From the NCBI GenBank assembly GCA_963695675.1, contig CAVOGY010000003.1, positions 124,001 through 188,000 on the forward strand: a stretch of DNA of 64,000 bases, given 5' to 3'. Within the stretch, counting starts at the first letter, position 1. Every line of letters begins with the position of its first letter. This DNA is from DASUPK01 sp963695675. Its GTDB lineage: Bacteria > Actinomycetota > Thermoleophilia > Solirubrobacterales > 70-9. The position numbers were made by a program, and so were the translations under genes. The notes beneath the pieces are model-generated. The model was not told the DNA's origin. It ran no database searches and saw only the letters and a program-made list of their open reading frames with translations. Below, piece by piece: positions 62,502 to 64,000 of the stretch.

Positions 62502-64000
62502 TCACGGGGTGAGAACACCGGAGCGCGGGTTGAGTTGCCGTGCCATGCGATAGGCAGCGAGCGAGGCCCTCGCCCGGTTCCGCTCCGCCTCGATCCGCGA
62601 GAGGATCAGCCAGGTGCGCCAGTTGGTGCTCTCCTTCTAGCGTCGCCTGCCGCGCCGCGGCGGCGGCCTGATTGAGCTTCCCTTGGCGCTCGAGGACGAG
62701 GGCCTCCTGGAGGCGTGGGGTGGCGGCGTAGGGCTGCGCGTCGGCTGCCGAGCGAGCCTCCGAGAGGGCAGCGTCGAGCCGGCCCTGGTTCACATCGCGC
62801 TCGCTGGCGCGAACGTCCGAGGCGCCCCTGTAAGGCAGCCAGATCACAATCAGGGCGGCGACCGAAGCCACGACGGTGCCCGCCCACCAGCCGATCTCGC
62901 GGCGTCTTTGCTCGCGCCTGGTCCTCGGCTCGGGAACCGGACCCCGCGCCCCGTCCACCGCCACGGCGGCGAGCAGGAAGAAGGCGATCGGCATCACGCC
63001 GATCTCCCAGATGTAGTCGAGGCCGGCCGCCACCGCGAAGGCGGCGCAGCCGGCGGTCGCCGCCGCCAAGCCAAGCCGCAGGTCCGGAGGAGCCCGCACG
63101 GCGCGGACCGTCCCGATCCCGAGGATCGCCAGCACCAGACCCGTGACCAGGACGAAGCCAACGATCCCCAGCTCGGCGAGGGTCTCCAGATATAGGGAGT
63201 GCGCGTCGCGGACGAAGGCGGCGTAGCGGCCGTGCTGCGCCCACCAGAACTCCCAGGTGCCCGGGCCGATGCCGTGGAAGGACTCGGTCTTATAGGCGTC
63301 GACGGCGGACTGCCAGAACTGGTAGCGGCCGCTCCCGCTCGTGTTGAGGACCTGGCTCGTCCGGCTGGCGGTGCGCGCTGCCCCCTGACCGGCTCTTGAA
63401 GTTGTCCCAGCGGTCCTTGGCCTCCCCCGGAGCCCCGGCTGCGACGGCGATCGGCAGGGCGATCACGATCGCGACCGCCGTCGCCACGGCGGCGGTGCGC
63501 GGCGAGAGCAGCAGCCAGCGAGGACGGCGGCCGTGGCGCACCGCGAGCGAGACGCCGTACTGGCAGAGCGCCACCGCCACGCAGACGACGATCAGGATGA
63601 GCAGCACCTCGCTCGCCCTGCGACTTCGCCTCAGGCGTCGGCAGCCCACGGTCGAGAGCAGCTCGCTGGTTCACCGCGTAGCCGAGGATCGCTGTGCCGG
63701 CCGCTCCGATCGCGAGCGTCACCAGCTTCGGCAGCCGGTCGGGCGCGAGCAGGAAGAAGACGACCAGACCGGCGACCACCACGACGGTCGCGGTGCCCGA
63801 AGAGGAGAGGTAGAAGGCGAGCCCGGCGACCGGGAAGGCGGCCGCCGCGAGCATCTGGCCGGCGAGCGTCCGCGCCGAGGAGCTCGCGGCGAGCAGCAGC
63901 GGCAGCGCCATGGCGGCGAAGGCGCCGAGGGCGCTGGAGTAGTTGAGCGGGTAGGCGAGCCGGCGCTCGATCTGGATCCCGACGATGACCCTGCCGACCT
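62502..64000 (-). CDS. O-antigen ligase/Wzy-like membrane protein with TPR-like tail (partial, frameshifted)
   Basis: The 5' end lies beyond the window. Frames must be joined near 63,630, 63,390 and 62,630. Visible: RLAYPLNYSSALGAFAAMAL, several membrane helices (VVVVAGLVVFFLLA, VLLILIVVCVAVALCQYGV), the large loop with GRYQFWQSAVDAYKTESFHG-IGPGTWEFWWAQHG and VRDAHSLYLETLAELGIVGF, which is the Wzy_C/O-antigen ligase signature, more helices, then a TPR-like C-terminus (RQGKLNQAAAAARQATLE, WLILSRIEAERNRARASLAA) ending at TGA 62502. Polymerises or ligates surface glycans, fitting the glycosyltransferases in the window. Confidence 0.75.

Overview
This 64 kb, GC-rich window looks like chromosome from a deep-branching actinobacterium, most likely class Thermoleophilia (Solirubrobacterales-like). 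That placement is inferred from the protein sequences, the abundant GTG starts, the actinobacterial-type gene neighbourhoods and the many apparently leaderless promoters; no rRNA is present to confirm it. Genes are dense, often with 4-base ATGA/GTGA overlaps. Coding is clean over about 1-31 kb except inside the dnaB intein. From about 32 kb on, many genes need one or more single-base frame corrections; I read most of these as assembly errors and give the implied full gene each time.

Layout. 0-4.7 kb: end of an ABC-2 permease, then tetrapyrrole genes (hemB, a fused AhbA/AhbB-type siroheme decarboxylase, hemL with an apparent ATA start). 4.8-9.3 kb: a quinol:cytochrome c reductase operon (Rieske, split cytochrome b, cytochrome c fused to the b C-terminal half) followed by menaquinone methyltransferase and a polyprenyl diphosphate synthase, i.e. 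the quinone and the complex that oxidises it. 9.4-12.1 kb: dcd, tatA, tatC, a membrane-anchored repeat protein, tRNA-Lys(CTT). 12.1-20.4 kb: small membrane proteins, purA, a DnaC/DnaI-type loader, dnaB interrupted by an intein, and rplI-rpsR-ssb-rpsF. 20.5-28.2 kb: trehalose genes (otsA, treT-like, an IMPase-family phosphatase), then a response regulator-histidine kinase-HtrA operon. 28.2-39 kb: a catalytically degenerate M28-like membrane protein, thiL, a class A PBP, MscS, a HAD hydrolase, a CPBP protease, an ABC exporter, an L,D-transpeptidase, pyrE. 39-45.7 kb: polytopic GT-C-like membrane proteins, a methyltransferase, a GT2 glycosyltransferase, an alpha/beta hydrolase.

45.9-51.4 kb is an unusual cluster: a CsbD-like stress protein, an SRPBCC protein with a Ser/Arg-rich tail, a Ser/Arg-rich membrane protein, two paralogues with Ser/Arg-rich heads, a shared conserved core and long Gly/Ala 11-residue repeats (one ending in poly-Gln, the other in an E3-binding-like motif), and an acidic partner. 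It resembles neither a gas-vesicle operon nor any system I know.

51.5-58.9 kb: a universal stress protein and a tightly overlapping histidine utilisation operon (hotdog-like protein, hutH, hutU, a peptide-deformylase homologue, hutF, hutI) in which the deformylase sits where an N-formylglutamate deformylase is expected. 59-64 kb: secreted proteins, a glycoside-hydrolase-like protein and an O-antigen-ligase-like protein running off the end.

Two window-wide patterns stand out: (1) an interspersed element of about 36-39 bp forming a GC-rich hairpin with a conserved bulged A, usually abutting stop codons, twice inside one coding sequence; (2) TANNNT boxes 6-7 bases before start codons, indicating leaderless mRNAs at most transcription-unit heads.
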